Shown here: positions 35,711-54,875 of the stretch, piece after piece
Layout: each line of letters begins with the position of its first letter
How positions within the stretch are numbered: position 1 is the stretch's first letter
From: Euonymus europaeus
Lineage: Eukaryota > Streptophyta > Magnoliopsida > Celastrales > Celastraceae
Direction: 5' to 3'
Assembly (NCBI GenBank): GCA_963580455.1
Contig: OY756962.1
Location: forward strand, 22,953,001-23,017,000
DNA: 64,000 nucleotides
Notes under the pieces: model-generated
Told to the model about the DNA's origin: nothing
Database searches by the model: none
What the model saw: the letters and a program-made list of their open reading frames with translations, nothing else
Position numbers and translations under genes: made by a program

Positions 35711-36709
35711 ATATTTATCCGACCTCCCACATGTGAACAACAAATATTTGTGAATCCCACTTCCATCCTTAGTGATTGACCTCTTCTTCACAGAAAAACC
35801 ATTCGCAACACCATACTCTTTATAAAAAGTGAACATTTCATCAACTGAGTCAAATAATATACCAGAAGCTGGCACATTAGATCCAACTGGTTCCTCCACC
35901 TCAACCTCTTATATACTCTCAACTGGCTCTATTAAATTCAACATTGTCCCCCTATAAAAAAATGTAAATATTCATAGTAGCAAAAACCTCAAACCATTGT
36001 CACCACCCCAATCACCTTACAAAAAATATGTGAATGCAATGCAATAAATTATTCAGTGACAAAACACAATGGCATAAGACTCTGTAAAATACGTAACTGC
36101 AATGGAATAAATTACTCACATAATGCTACCTATACAAAATTAATCGAAAGTAAAATCATCATAATGCTACCCATACACAATTAATTACATTGCAACATTT
36201 TATTTCTTCAGCACGAACAATTACATTGTCATTAATTACATATAATCTGTTGAATAAACCCTACAAAATGTTCAGATAACATAAATGAAACAATGATTTC
36301 CTCACAGCAATACAAAATCCCATTAAATTCCACCTTAAAATTCGAACAACTGTAATAAATCGAAATTCAAAACTAACAATTACATTGTCATTAATTAAGT
36401 ATAATCTGTTAAATAAACCATACGGAATGCTCGGACAACATAAATGAAACAATGATTTCCTCACAGCAAATACAAAATCCCATTAAATCCAAGCTTAAAA
36501 TTCGAACAAATGTACTAAATCGAAACCCAAAACTTCGGGAAAAAAATCTCGAAACCAACTCAAAACAAGACATTGGAGCACATGAAGATAACAACTTTAT
36601 GCTCATAACACAGATAAGAACACAAAAAACCCAGCCAGAAGCCATCGATCCACCCCGCGTATACATACCTTGACAACGACGACTCTGACTCGCCTACAAA
36701 TCCTTCCAT
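35677..36709 (-). pseudogene. FAR1-related sequence, N-terminal fragment with a nonsense codon
   Basis: On the minus strand the exon near 35950-35677 encodes a FAR1-type DNA-binding start: SGILFDSVDEMFTFYKEYG, then ANGFSVKKRSITKDGSG, YLLFTCGRSDKYQT. This is the WRKY-GCM1-like domain of FHY3/FAR1 proteins, which descend from Mutator-like transposases. A plausible first exon at 36709-36669 encodes MEGFVGESESSLS and joins in frame, but a TAA then interrupts at about 35907, where a CAA would keep the frame. The coding sequence ends early at 35633 inside the ~402-bp repeat. No transposase core, MULE domain or SWIM finger remains. It could be a transposon remnant or a truncated gene; I favour the former. 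Confidence 0.6.
36217..36540. repeat. 159-bp tandem duplication in the presumed FAR1 intron
   Basis: ACAATTACATTGTCATTAAT begins units at 36217 and 36376, and the second unit continues with the same order of words to about 36540. Small indels separate the units. The stretch 36721-37265 beyond has no gene; it contains a perfect 11-bp inverted repeat at 36900-36910 and 36922-36932. Confidence 0.85.
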
Positions 36710-37269
36710 TTTGAAGAACACTTGAAGCTCAAATATGAAAATAAATGAAAAATGATACTAAAAATAGTTGAAATGACACTAACTATGAGAGAGAAAATGT
36801 TGAGTTAAGAAAAGAGGAAGACAAGCGAGAATCTCCAAATCAATAAGCGAGAATTAGGGCAACTCACAAGAAGACAAAAAAATTTGTCTCCCAAAAAGTC
36901 TATGTGGCATATACAATCAGCATGCCACATAGATTATGTAGATTATGAATACAATATATTATGTACCTTTAGCATTTTCCAAAATCAATTATCATCAATT
37001 AATCTATTAAAAAGTCGGTGGTGGCTTGCCGACAAGGAGGTTGTTGTAATTTGCATTGCCGGGCGGAAATCAAGAAATTGAGGCTCAAGCCCATCAGATG
37101 GAATAATGTAATTAATTGAGCTCGATTTTGTTTTCGGGCTGGTTTAATCTTTGCTCTTGGGCAAAGACACTAGGGCCCATTATAACCAGGCTTAATAGTC
37201 ATTTTTTGGTTAATTAAATTAAAATTCGGTTAATTGATGGAACCATATTACTCGTAAATGTGTGGACCC

Positions 37270-37277
37270 TATAAAAG
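37270..37277 (+). promoter_or_regulatory. TATA box of the MIRO gene
   Basis: TATAAAAG lies about 590 bp before the start codon. A site-II-like GGGCCCATTA occurs about 110 bp further upstream near 37167. The leader is probably split by an intron, with a donor at CTCCAG/GTTTC near 37485 and an acceptor TTCGCAG just before the start codon. Confidence 0.55.
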
Positions 37278-37857
37278 AATCGGACGATCCAGATTACGCG
37301 ACTTCACGAAACGTCTGTGCATCTATGCGCACTAAATGAACAGGCTTTCCTTGCCAGACAAACAAATCGCAGCTTAACGGAAACAGCTCTTCGTCTTCTC
37401 CTCCATCAAACCCTCTGCAGCCACTGCAACCAGTCCAATATCCAGGGTTCTTGGTTGCCTGCATCAATCATCGGAAAATTCTCCAGGTTTCATTCTTCGC
37501 CTCTCAATTTCTCTTTATTTACCTTTTATGGCATCGCGCACCCAGTAAATCTCTAGACAATAGTTAGCTCAATCACACACTCTCCAGTCTCCATCTCTTG
37601 TTCTAACCTTCGTGAACTCAAGCTTTCAACCTTTGCAACTGAATTTTTTACGCTTTTTCCTATTGTCTTTATTTCAATCAGGGTTTTCTCGAGGTTTTTC
37701 TTCTTGTTGCTTTAATTCTCTATATTTTTGTTTTTCTCCCAGTATTGACCTGCAAACGTGAGTTATTCAATTATTACGCCACTGATTCATCTGTATACTT
37801 GAATTTTTTACTAAACAGGGTTCTGTGGATTTCTTTCTTTTGTTTTTCGCAGTTTCG

Positions 37858-46832
<8,975 letters not shown>

Positions 46833-48534
46833 AGGACCAAACTGCCAACAGTAAATATGGCTGCAAAGGCAAAACCAGTCATACGCTTCAATGTGGTTTG
46901 ATTGATTTCGCCGAGCAGTTTTCTTATACGAACGGCTGCTTTGTTGGGTTTCTTGATAAGGCATTTGCTTAATCCAATTGTCCTTAAATTACCATATACT
47001 GTTCTTTCATTCTAGCTAGTTTGCCGGATTGGTTGGAAAGGATTTTACTGGTGAAACGTTACAGATGTACCATGGAATTACCTGTTGTGCAATAATATAT
47101 TTTTTTGTGCTATTTATCCAAATATTTAATAAGTCGTGTGATAGTCTGATAGACTAGTAGGTGAATTTTTCTAAGGGTCAAATTTGAAAACTCAAGTAGA
47201 TGAATTTCTCTTTATGGCTTTGCACGAATTTTTTTAAGGGCTAAATTGTATGGACTTGAAAACTTTAGTGGATCAGTTTCTTTATGGCGTGGAATTTAGT
47301 CCAATTTATCTTATGGAGTTTTGTGAGATGGTATTTGTCTGGCTAGAGCTCTGGGTTATCCAAAAAAAATTGAAATATTCTTGAAGCATATAATTTTTTA
47401 TTGAACATTTTTTTTTTGTCCCAAAAAATTAAATAAAATGTCAAAAAAGATTTTAGAATTTTTGTATATTAGCATTTCATTTGATTTTTATTTGGGACAA
47501 AAATAAAATAAAATAAAATATTGGATTCGTAATCCTAATTAACGCATATTCATTAAGCTTGTCATTACAACAGTTTTTTACAGCGAACTTTGAGACTCCT
47601 ATGCCAATTCGTCTAGGGCCGTCTTTCCTGTCTAACCCCCGTCTGTTTAATCACACACGATATTTTTCCTACCACTAAAATAATTAAAAACAAAGTTTGT
47701 ACTTTTTGCCATGCATTAAAAATAAATTTGTACAGATATCAACAAATTAATTTAGGCTAACAGTTTTGGTTCGGTAGGGTTAAAAGAGGACAAAAAATGG
47801 CAAAAAAAAAAAATAAAAAAAATACAATTCACGACATCACTGCAAAAATTAATCTGTTCACCTCCAGACAGGAGACAAGAGTCGACATTTGATTTCGTCA
47901 GGACGCGCACAAGAAGATGCATATAAAAAAAAATACCATGGCTCAACACGCAGGTATCCATCTAGTCAAATATATATTGATAACTGCATACCACTATCAT
48001 ATCCAAGTCTTTTCCTTCCTGAGTTCGATTTTTATTGAAAGGAATATCTTTAGTGATGCTCAATTTTAGTTCAATTTATTATATCTTCGGGGGAGAAATT
48101 TATGCAGATGCGAACCCGATAACATGAGTTTAGATTCATATTAATTGTTCAAATGATAAATTTCTCTGATATCGTTCTCAATTAAAAAAAATCAACATAG
48201 ACTATGAGCGAAATCCGAAATATTCTAGGAATATATAATTTTTTACTCATACTTGCAAATGAATTTATCTGAACCCAAAACAATTAAAGTAAAATTGTAG
48301 GTAAGTCTATTTTATGAGACTTATTAGGGATAAGATCACTCATTTAAACTTATTTGCAACTAAGTCTACTTATTAAGATTTTTTATAATTAATTTGATTT
48401 CTATTTTCTGGATTCATGTCAAAATTGGAGACTTGTAAAAAAAATACATATTAAATGAAGAAAATTTAATTTAGAAAATATATTAATTTTTCTATTTTAA
48501 TTAATTATTTTATTGTCTTAATCAATATGTCGAG
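46833..48534. other. 3' flank of MIRO and AT-rich spacer
   Basis: Probable 3' UTR to about 47100, then AT-rich DNA without a supported gene. Confidence 0.4.
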
Positions 48535-48539
48535 CATAC

Positions 48540-48866
48540 ACGAGTCCGTTAGAGTTTAACGAATTCGTTCTCCTTAAAGTTTAACATTTATTGTTTAGGT
48601 TATAGTATGGAAATCCGATACATGAGTCCGTTAGAGTTTAACGAATTTGTTTCACTTAGGGTTTAACACTTATTGTTTATGTTACAACATGAAAATACGA
48701 TATACGAGCTCATTAAGGTTTAGCGAATTTATTCCCCTTATGGTTTAATACTTGTTTTTTAGGTTACAATATAAAATACAATACATGAGTCTCTTAGAGT
48801 TTAATGAATCCATTCCTCTTGGAGTTTAATACTTACTATTTATGTTAACATAGTGAAAATAATAAT
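48540..48866. repeat. 82-bp minisatellite, four units
   Basis: Units starting at 48540, 48622, 48704 and 48785 share a core like ACGAGTCCGTTAGAGTTTAA followed by GAATT and TTATTGTTTAGGTTA-type words. Spacing is 82, 82 and 81 bp. Divergence between units is moderate. No coding frame is kept. Confidence 0.88.
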
Positions 48867-50146
48867 TACATAGCATATATACTAATTAAATTATTTTTAA
48901 AAAATAATATAATTTAAAAAGTACATTAAAAAATATTGATGATAGATTTTGTTAGAAAACATTTTACGTAATGAATTCGAATATATAATTTTTTTAAAAA
49001 ATTTACTATGTATTTTAAAAGAGAAAACATTTTAAAAATTTATTTATAAAAAATAATAAATATTACAGTAAATTAACTCTCTTTCAAATAAATTTTATAA
49101 TTAGACTTAAACTTTAATAAATTTACAAAAATACACCCACTTCCCATTCTCCCAACAATAAATGCAGATTATGCCCAAGCCTCGTTTCCTAATCCAAACC
49201 CAGCTTAAACCCTAACGTAGAATCATTAATCAAAACGAAATCAAATATATAATAACATGATACAAACCCTAAATTATGTGTTCTTTATCTCCTTTTCCGA
49301 TCGCTACCTGCCGCCGATCTGTGCCTCTCTTTCAACGCCGACGCCGTCGACTGGGAGCGCCGCACAACGGTACCAGATCTGGGATTCAAGCCTGTTCTTT
49401 CTTTCTGTCATTGATCGAAGCCTTGTCTAGTTCTTTCGCCATCTCCGCCTTGATTGACAGAGCTCATATCTGCCCCAGCTCATCCCAGGTGGCGTCAACC
49501 CCCTTTGCATTTGCCACAATTCTGAATTGCTTCATGTAAACCCTACTTCCTTTTTTATGCCTAATTACCAGTTCGTATGATCTTAATTGGAAAAAGGGCT
49601 GCAATTACTCTCAAATGTCCAAAATCAATTTTTTTTTTGTTAATAGGTTTTAGAAGTCAGGATTTAGTGAGTGTTTGAGTTTAGCAGTAAGGAGTGTAAG
49701 ATTTATGATTGTAGGATGTAGAATTTCGGATTTAATATTTAGGTTTAATGTTTTTCTAAAATTAATTAGATTATAACATTATGATTCTACAATACTCAAT
49801 GACACAAAAAAATATATATAAAAAATAGAAAATAATTACACTTAGAATAATTACGTCCCCTATACCGGTAGTCCGAACAATGCATCATATAGTGATTGGT
49901 TTCCAATCTAAATTTTGGCTCGAATATTATTTTGGGCTTCCAATCTATTAAAGTCTCATATTGATTTGGTACAAGTCAATCATAATGTATAATGATAGTC
50001 CAACTTCACACATGTTGATGTGTCTTTTAATAAGCATAAAATCGTGCGGCCTTTCGTCTAAAACGGACAATGCCTCACATCTGTTGTTTGTTTGCAGTAC
50101 TCTCACGAGTATTCGAATTTATTTCACATTTTTTTGTCTACAGCGA
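48867..50146 (+). other. upstream region of the PAH-domain gene
   Basis: AT-rich until 49130. Between 49140 and 49540 the base composition rises and CT-rich, GC-richer sequence appears (GCCGACGCCGTCGACTGGGA), as in a plant leader exon; a GTACCAG donor near 49370 could open a 5' UTR intron that ends at the TCTACAG acceptor near 50143. The open frame 49276-49539 shows no family features and could also encode an alternative N-terminus. Confidence 0.35.
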
Positions 50147-50689
50147 ATGGGAATCAACAAAAGGCCAGGAGGCGCAAAAGAATGTTGCTGTAGACCTATG
50201 TCAATTTCAAGGTGAGGGCATAATTATTAATTAGAGTCGCTCTTACTGGAAGGAAGAAAAACTAATTGGTATTTTTTTTCAAAGCTTGGAACCTGAAATG
50301 ACCAGAAGAGTAACTCTGGGAGGATATAACGACGCTTTGGAATTTCTCGTCGCAATTAAAAGAACTTTCCGAAACAATGGGCAAGTTTACAGTAACTTCA
50401 TCCGAGCTCTGAACGATTACAGGGGCGGAAGGTACAATTATATGGGATATTTTTTGATAGCTATATTTATCTTTCATCGGTATTTTTACAATATGTGATT
50501 TTTTTTTTTGAACGTAAGGATGGGAAAGGGGAAACACACAAAAATTTTAATATGTGATTGGTTTTACGCAGAATGAATGTTTCTGACGTCGTAGCGAGGG
50601 TCAGGGTACTGTTTAATGGCCACCCAGAACTCATACAAGGTTTCATCAACTTCACGCCGAGGGAATTCTGTTTCCCTCCCGCGAATTAA
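50147..50689 (+). CDS. small protein with a single SIN3-type paired amphipathic helix (PAH) domain
   Basis: Three exons, 50147-50211, 50285-50431 and 50572-50689, join with consistent phases and GT-AG borders into a 109-residue protein. Its core reads YNDALEFLVAIKRTFRNNG, VYSNFIRALNDYRGGRMNV, VVARVRVLFNGHPELIQGF and INFTPREF, the four helices of a PAH domain. In SIN3 proteins, several PAH domains recruit transcription factors to histone deacetylase complexes. Full SIN3-like proteins are over 1,000 residues and carry a HDAC-interaction domain; here nothing beyond one PAH is present. The protein could compete with SIN3 for partners, or the gene could be a truncated duplicate. The introns argue against a retrocopy. 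The start codon is uncertain because coding exons further upstream cannot be excluded. Confidence 0.7.
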
Positions 50690-51000
50690 TGATCCCGGAA
50701 AGATGGTATAAGTCATTTGTTTGAAGGGCTCGTCAATAAAAAGAAAACCCTTATGAAAGTATATCTTGCAAGTTTATTTTATTTTAAGAATTTTGATTGA
50801 TTGTGTTATTTAATTATTCGTAATTAATAAAAAGTAGTTTTTTCTTATCAACTTCGGATTTAAGGATGTTAAATATGGGAGCTTGCAGTTGCTTAGGGTT
50901 TGTACTAATGGAAGATGTTAATCTGTCTCTTTAGACTAAGTTTGGTTGGACTTTCCTGATACTAACCCCCTATCCTTTAAGTTGGAGGGAAAGGGATTTT

Positions 51001-51745
51001 TTCTTTAAAGATAGGACTTATCTTTGGATGGCTGGAGAGGTCTACAAGATATGCATTAGAACCCAACTGCTGCTTAACCCGGTATGGACCAACTATGCGA
51101 GCATGAAGCATATGGTAAGCACCCAGGGACGAGGAACCAGTCACCTTTCGAGGCCAATTTACTAGGCCGAAGCTTGCTGGGAAGAGTGTAGATCATTTGG
51201 TTCCCTAGGCTTAAGGCCATAGGCACAACTTCAAATGGAGAGCAACCAATGGACCGGTTGAGAGAGCTATTAAAAGCAAATTCTGCAATTGGTAGGAAAA
51301 CATCGCATGTACTACCCTGCTCATTTTCAAAAAGTTGCCCAAGTTGTATTTGTCCATCAGATTGAGGGTGAAAGGCACTCGAATGCTTGAGTTTTGTTCC
51401 GAGTTTGATCCACAAAGTCTTCCACAGATAGCTCACGAACTTGTTGCTATTGTCCAAAATCAAGCTCAATGGAAGTCCATGTAAATGCACAATATCCTTG
51501 AGGAACAATGAAAGCAATGTGATCAGAAGAATCATGGGTGCGGTTGCAAGCGATAAAGTGATCGATTTTTCATGGTCCATTTTGAAAAATCGATCCATGA
51601 CTACCATGATTAAATCATGATCAATTGTTGTTTTCACTAAACCAGGAGAATCAAACAGATTCAAATCCCCTTTGTCAATAAAGGCCAACTTGAAATCTGT
51701 TTCGTCAAAACAGGGATATTTTTTGTTGCAAAAGAACTTGTCCAA
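51001..51745 (-). pseudogene. Ty3/gypsy integrase fragment (chromovirus-like)
   Basis: Read on the minus strand, the frame shows an integrase core: DHDLIMVVMDRFFKMDH, VHLHGLPLSLILDNSNKFVS, WKTLWIKLGTKLKHSSAFHP, then AEFAFNSSLNRSIGCSPFEV. Further on, in another frame near 51060-51001, GSNAYLVDLSSHPKISPIF fits the end of a gypsy polyprotein. The part between QSDGQ and the later segment is shortened compared with intact elements and catalytic surroundings are altered. There is no reverse transcriptase, protease or LTR, so it is a dead fragment. Confidence 0.85.
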
Positions 51746-51769
51746 CTTTTAATCAAAATTCTAACACAA

Positions 51770-52318
51770 ATGTATACAATTTATAGCAAGCTTCGGATAT
51801 GGAAACTCACCGACTATGATAAACTCATTTTCATAGATTCAGACGTCGTTCTCGTTAAAAACATTGAAAATTTATTCACAAAACCTCAATTATTCGCTGC
51901 CCCAAACGACAAGTTCTTGTTCAATTCGGGGTCATGGTAATCTAGCCTTTCTTGTGCACTTTTGAATCAATTACTTGATGTCCAAGGTTGACATATTGGA
52001 TTCGTTTAATATGGGCGATCAAAGGTTCTTAAACGAAACCTTTGCGGGGTATCAACTCAACCAGCAACCAAGTCCAACCGTCACTCACGCATAGAAATCG
52101 TTGACCGACTGTAACAAAGCTCAGAGCTATGTCTCAAAACTTGGCTACATGGTTTGGTTTCCCCTTATTAATGATTCGATGGACTCAGAAGTTCCCGATG
52201 TGGGACAGCGGAAAGAACCTAACAGTCTAAGAAGAATATGAAGATAATGAGATACCAAGTAATATTCGCACAATACATTACTTGGGGTGGAAGCCATGTA
52301 AATTATGTATATGAAAGT
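51770..52318 (+). pseudogene. broken GUX/PGSIP-type glucuronosyltransferase (GT8) fragment
   Basis: The frame opens with YSKLRIWKLTDYDKLIFIDS, DVVLVKNIENLFTKPQLF and AAPNDKFLFNSG, the nucleotide-sugar-binding core of plant GUX proteins, with IDSD in the place of the metal-binding DxD. After a frameshift near 51935 come SKVDILDSFNMGDQRFLNET (the GGDQGFLNE motif region) and, near 52263, IHYLGWKPCKLC. Several stops and frameshifts break the gene, and both ends are missing. GUX enzymes add glucuronic acid to xylan in the Golgi. The fragment abuts the gypsy piece, so insertion or transduction may have broken it. It looks most like the GUX4/5 branch, from memory. Confidence 0.78.
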
Positions 52319-53499
52319 TGAATTATAACTCATGAATTAACTGTCAGATTTTGGAGATTGCAATCTCTACTCCATCAACTGGTTTTGGATTTGGTAGATA
52401 AGTCATGCCTGCATCAGGACTGACTAGTTCCCACCTGAAATTTATTGAAATAAATAGAAAGATCAAATTAGTTCTTGTATAATAACACATTTAATTTAAT
52501 ATTACAAAATATATAATCAAGTTGGTTTATGTACTTGTATCCCATCGAAAGATGATGAAGGAAAATCGCGATTAGGTACAAATTTGTTGATTGATGGAAA
52601 AGGAGACAAGGAGAGCATCTATATATATTGAAATTGTTGATTCTAGACAATCATATGCTTGTATGAGAAAAAAACTGTCTTATGATCTAAGGTTGTTCTA
52701 CCTAAGGCTTGTAAGTCTATTGGATTTAGGCCCACATAGGTCTTCCAGCATCAGGTCTCTGAGTCCAACGAGCTGAGACATGTGAGGCCAATGGATTGAG
52801 GCTCACTTGACCCTTCCATTATTATAAGTCTGCTTGGCCCAATGAAACCTAGGCCTATGGAGACCCGTTTGACATTAACGGCCCAGAAGTGCCTAATAAG
52901 TCTTGTAAGGCCTATGGGTTGGGTCATTCATACAGATGATGTTCAAAGTGTAGAACGACATCAAACAAAGGCCCAACGGCCTAATACAATGCTTGACAGC
53001 CAAATGTGTGAGCTATAGTACTATAAATATGAGTAGTTTAAGCCTCATAAAGCTCTCGATTATTATTCTGTTATATTTCTCTTTCAAAAAACATCTTCAC
53101 TTCACTTCTCTCACTACAAATCTCCTTCTCTTCATCATACTTGATCATCTCATGTTCACTTCACTGACCTTTTTCCATTCGACATAGTACAATTAATCAG
53201 ATTGTCGAAGGTCTCTTTTCGACATTTCATTGATCGTAGATATTAGGTTCTACAATACTTTAATTTTTTTAACAAAATTTGAATCTATATAAAGACCTTC
53301 CAACCACTGCTACTTTATTATCATTTTGCACTGGAGTTACAAAATGCTTTTTTTTTTCCTATGACTAGAGAATTTTATCATGAGCAATTATTAGTTGGGT
53401 TCAATGTGTGTTAGGATTGTCAAACACCATATAACTTATTTGAGAACTTATATATTATTAAAACTTACGCTTTACCAAATACAAGTTAAGTATTATTTG
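52319..53499. other. intergenic, possible LTR remnant
   Basis: No gene is supported. The stretch near 53015-53260 has a TATA-like CTATAAATA at 53020 followed by pyrimidine-rich sequence and ends TTAGGTTCTACA, the look of an LTR promoter and 3' end. The other end and a target duplication could not be fixed. Confidence 0.3.
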
Positions 53500-53765
53500 A
53501 TTATTTAATTAAGCATGTTTGCATATGTACAATGTCATTTTATTTTCTTACTTAATTATTTGTTCCCTCAACGACATCGTTCCTTCTCTTGCGATGTTGT
53601 TTTGGTTCTTTACCGTTATTGATTAGATCTCCTGTCAGTGATGGTTGTGGTATTTGCTTCTCTTATTCTTGTAATCTTTAACTTTGAAGCTTTTGTATTA
53701 TCTTCTCGATTCAATGAAAATCAAAGGTTGCATCCACTATTTTATGATATCAGAGCATGACTAAT
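53500..53765 (+). mobile_element. possible copia LTR end with degenerate primer-binding site
   Basis: The segment ends with TATGATATCAGAGC near 53740-53754, close to TGGTATCAGAGC, the initiator-Met tRNA primer site of plant copia elements. The sequence before it (TGTAATC, a TATTATC run, and TGAAAATCAAAGG) looks like a U3/R/U5 stretch. No gag follows; only AT-rich DNA continues to 54330. Confidence 0.4.
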
Positions 53766-54352
53766 ATCACATACTCCAAATTCTTCTGAGATTCCTACGA
53801 CGTCTAATACTCCAGATAATTTGTTTTTATTATTACTGATTATTTATTTTAATGAAAAAATGAAAACAAATAATATCTCAGTATAAAAAAATATGAAGTT
53901 AACAAACATTATATAATACAAATAAAATAAGTTGAAATAAACCTTTTTTTTATTATTTTACAGTAATTATTGGAAAATAATCTATTTGGATTAGAGTATG
54001 TCTCATAGAGTATAAGCTCTCGTAAAGAGTAAAAGTTGAGAGTGTCTAAGAGTATGGATGACAGAGTATACGCTAGGATATACTCTCGTCCAAACAAGGG
54101 CTAAGGATTAAAATAAATTTTATAAAACATATCTTACAATAAAAAAATGGTTTTGATCATAATTATTAAAAAAAATGTGGATCAAGAGTAAGGTCACTAA
54201 AAATAGGGGTATAGTTACTAATAGATAATGATAGAATATGTTTTTAAATAAAAATAATTTAATCTTAATAAAATATTATTATTAGGCTAATTTAAAGATA
54301 AAGAAAAATATTAAACAAATTGAGATTTGAGAGGGTATGATTATAAAATCTG

Positions 54353-54588
54353 GATTGGGGCGGGATCCAAGAACCCGTCTTATTTCGACCCTATCCTGGG
54401 TTAAGAGATGAAATATAAGATGCAGATTATGCAGCTGGGTTCACGTTGCCCACCAACGCTAAATATCAAGGGCGTGTCACTGACGCGACTTGAACTCGAT
54501 CACCAAAACACGCTAACAAATACGCTACTACTCTCACTTAAAAGCCACGCCCCCCAACTTACAACCAGACCATATGCCCCGAGGGCTC
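54353..54588 (-). mobile_element. tRNA-type SINE, copy 2
   Basis: Read on the minus strand, this 236-bp element matches the SINE at 31371-31556 along most of its length, including CTCGGGG-ATATG at the start, AAGTGAGAGTAGTAGCG, a B-box-like GAGTTCAAGTC, and GACGGGTTCTTGGATCC near the end. It is flanked by 20-bp direct repeats at 54333-54352 and 54589-54608 (both start GGGTAT and end AAATCTG; two mismatches). It is longer than copy 1 by about 50 bp of internal differences. It lies ~290 bp upstream of the ANP-type kinase start codon. Confidence 0.82.
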
Positions 54589-54875
54589 GGGTATCATTAT
54601 CAAATCTGAATGTGGGAGTTTAAATACCGTTTTCTTATATTAGTTATAAAAGATATTAATTTTTTTTTAGAAATATTAAAATAAAAAAATCCTTAACTCA
54701 TGTCACTGACGTCAAAATTTTAGATAATGGCTCGATGATGACGATTTTGAAAAAAACGGACAGGAACTTTTTCCCTCCCCTGTCTCTGCGTCTCGTGCTC
54801 CAATTTCTATTCTTTTTGCCGACCGAAATCAAAAACCTCCAATCAACGCTTTCTGTTTCTCACTCTGTGTCGACG

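Noticed and set aside
37825..37857. In-frame upstream ATG giving MIRO an extra hydrophobic N-terminus
   Set aside because: A splice acceptor (TTTTTCGCAG) lies between it and the chosen ATG, and MIRO proteins start shortly before the first GTPase domain.
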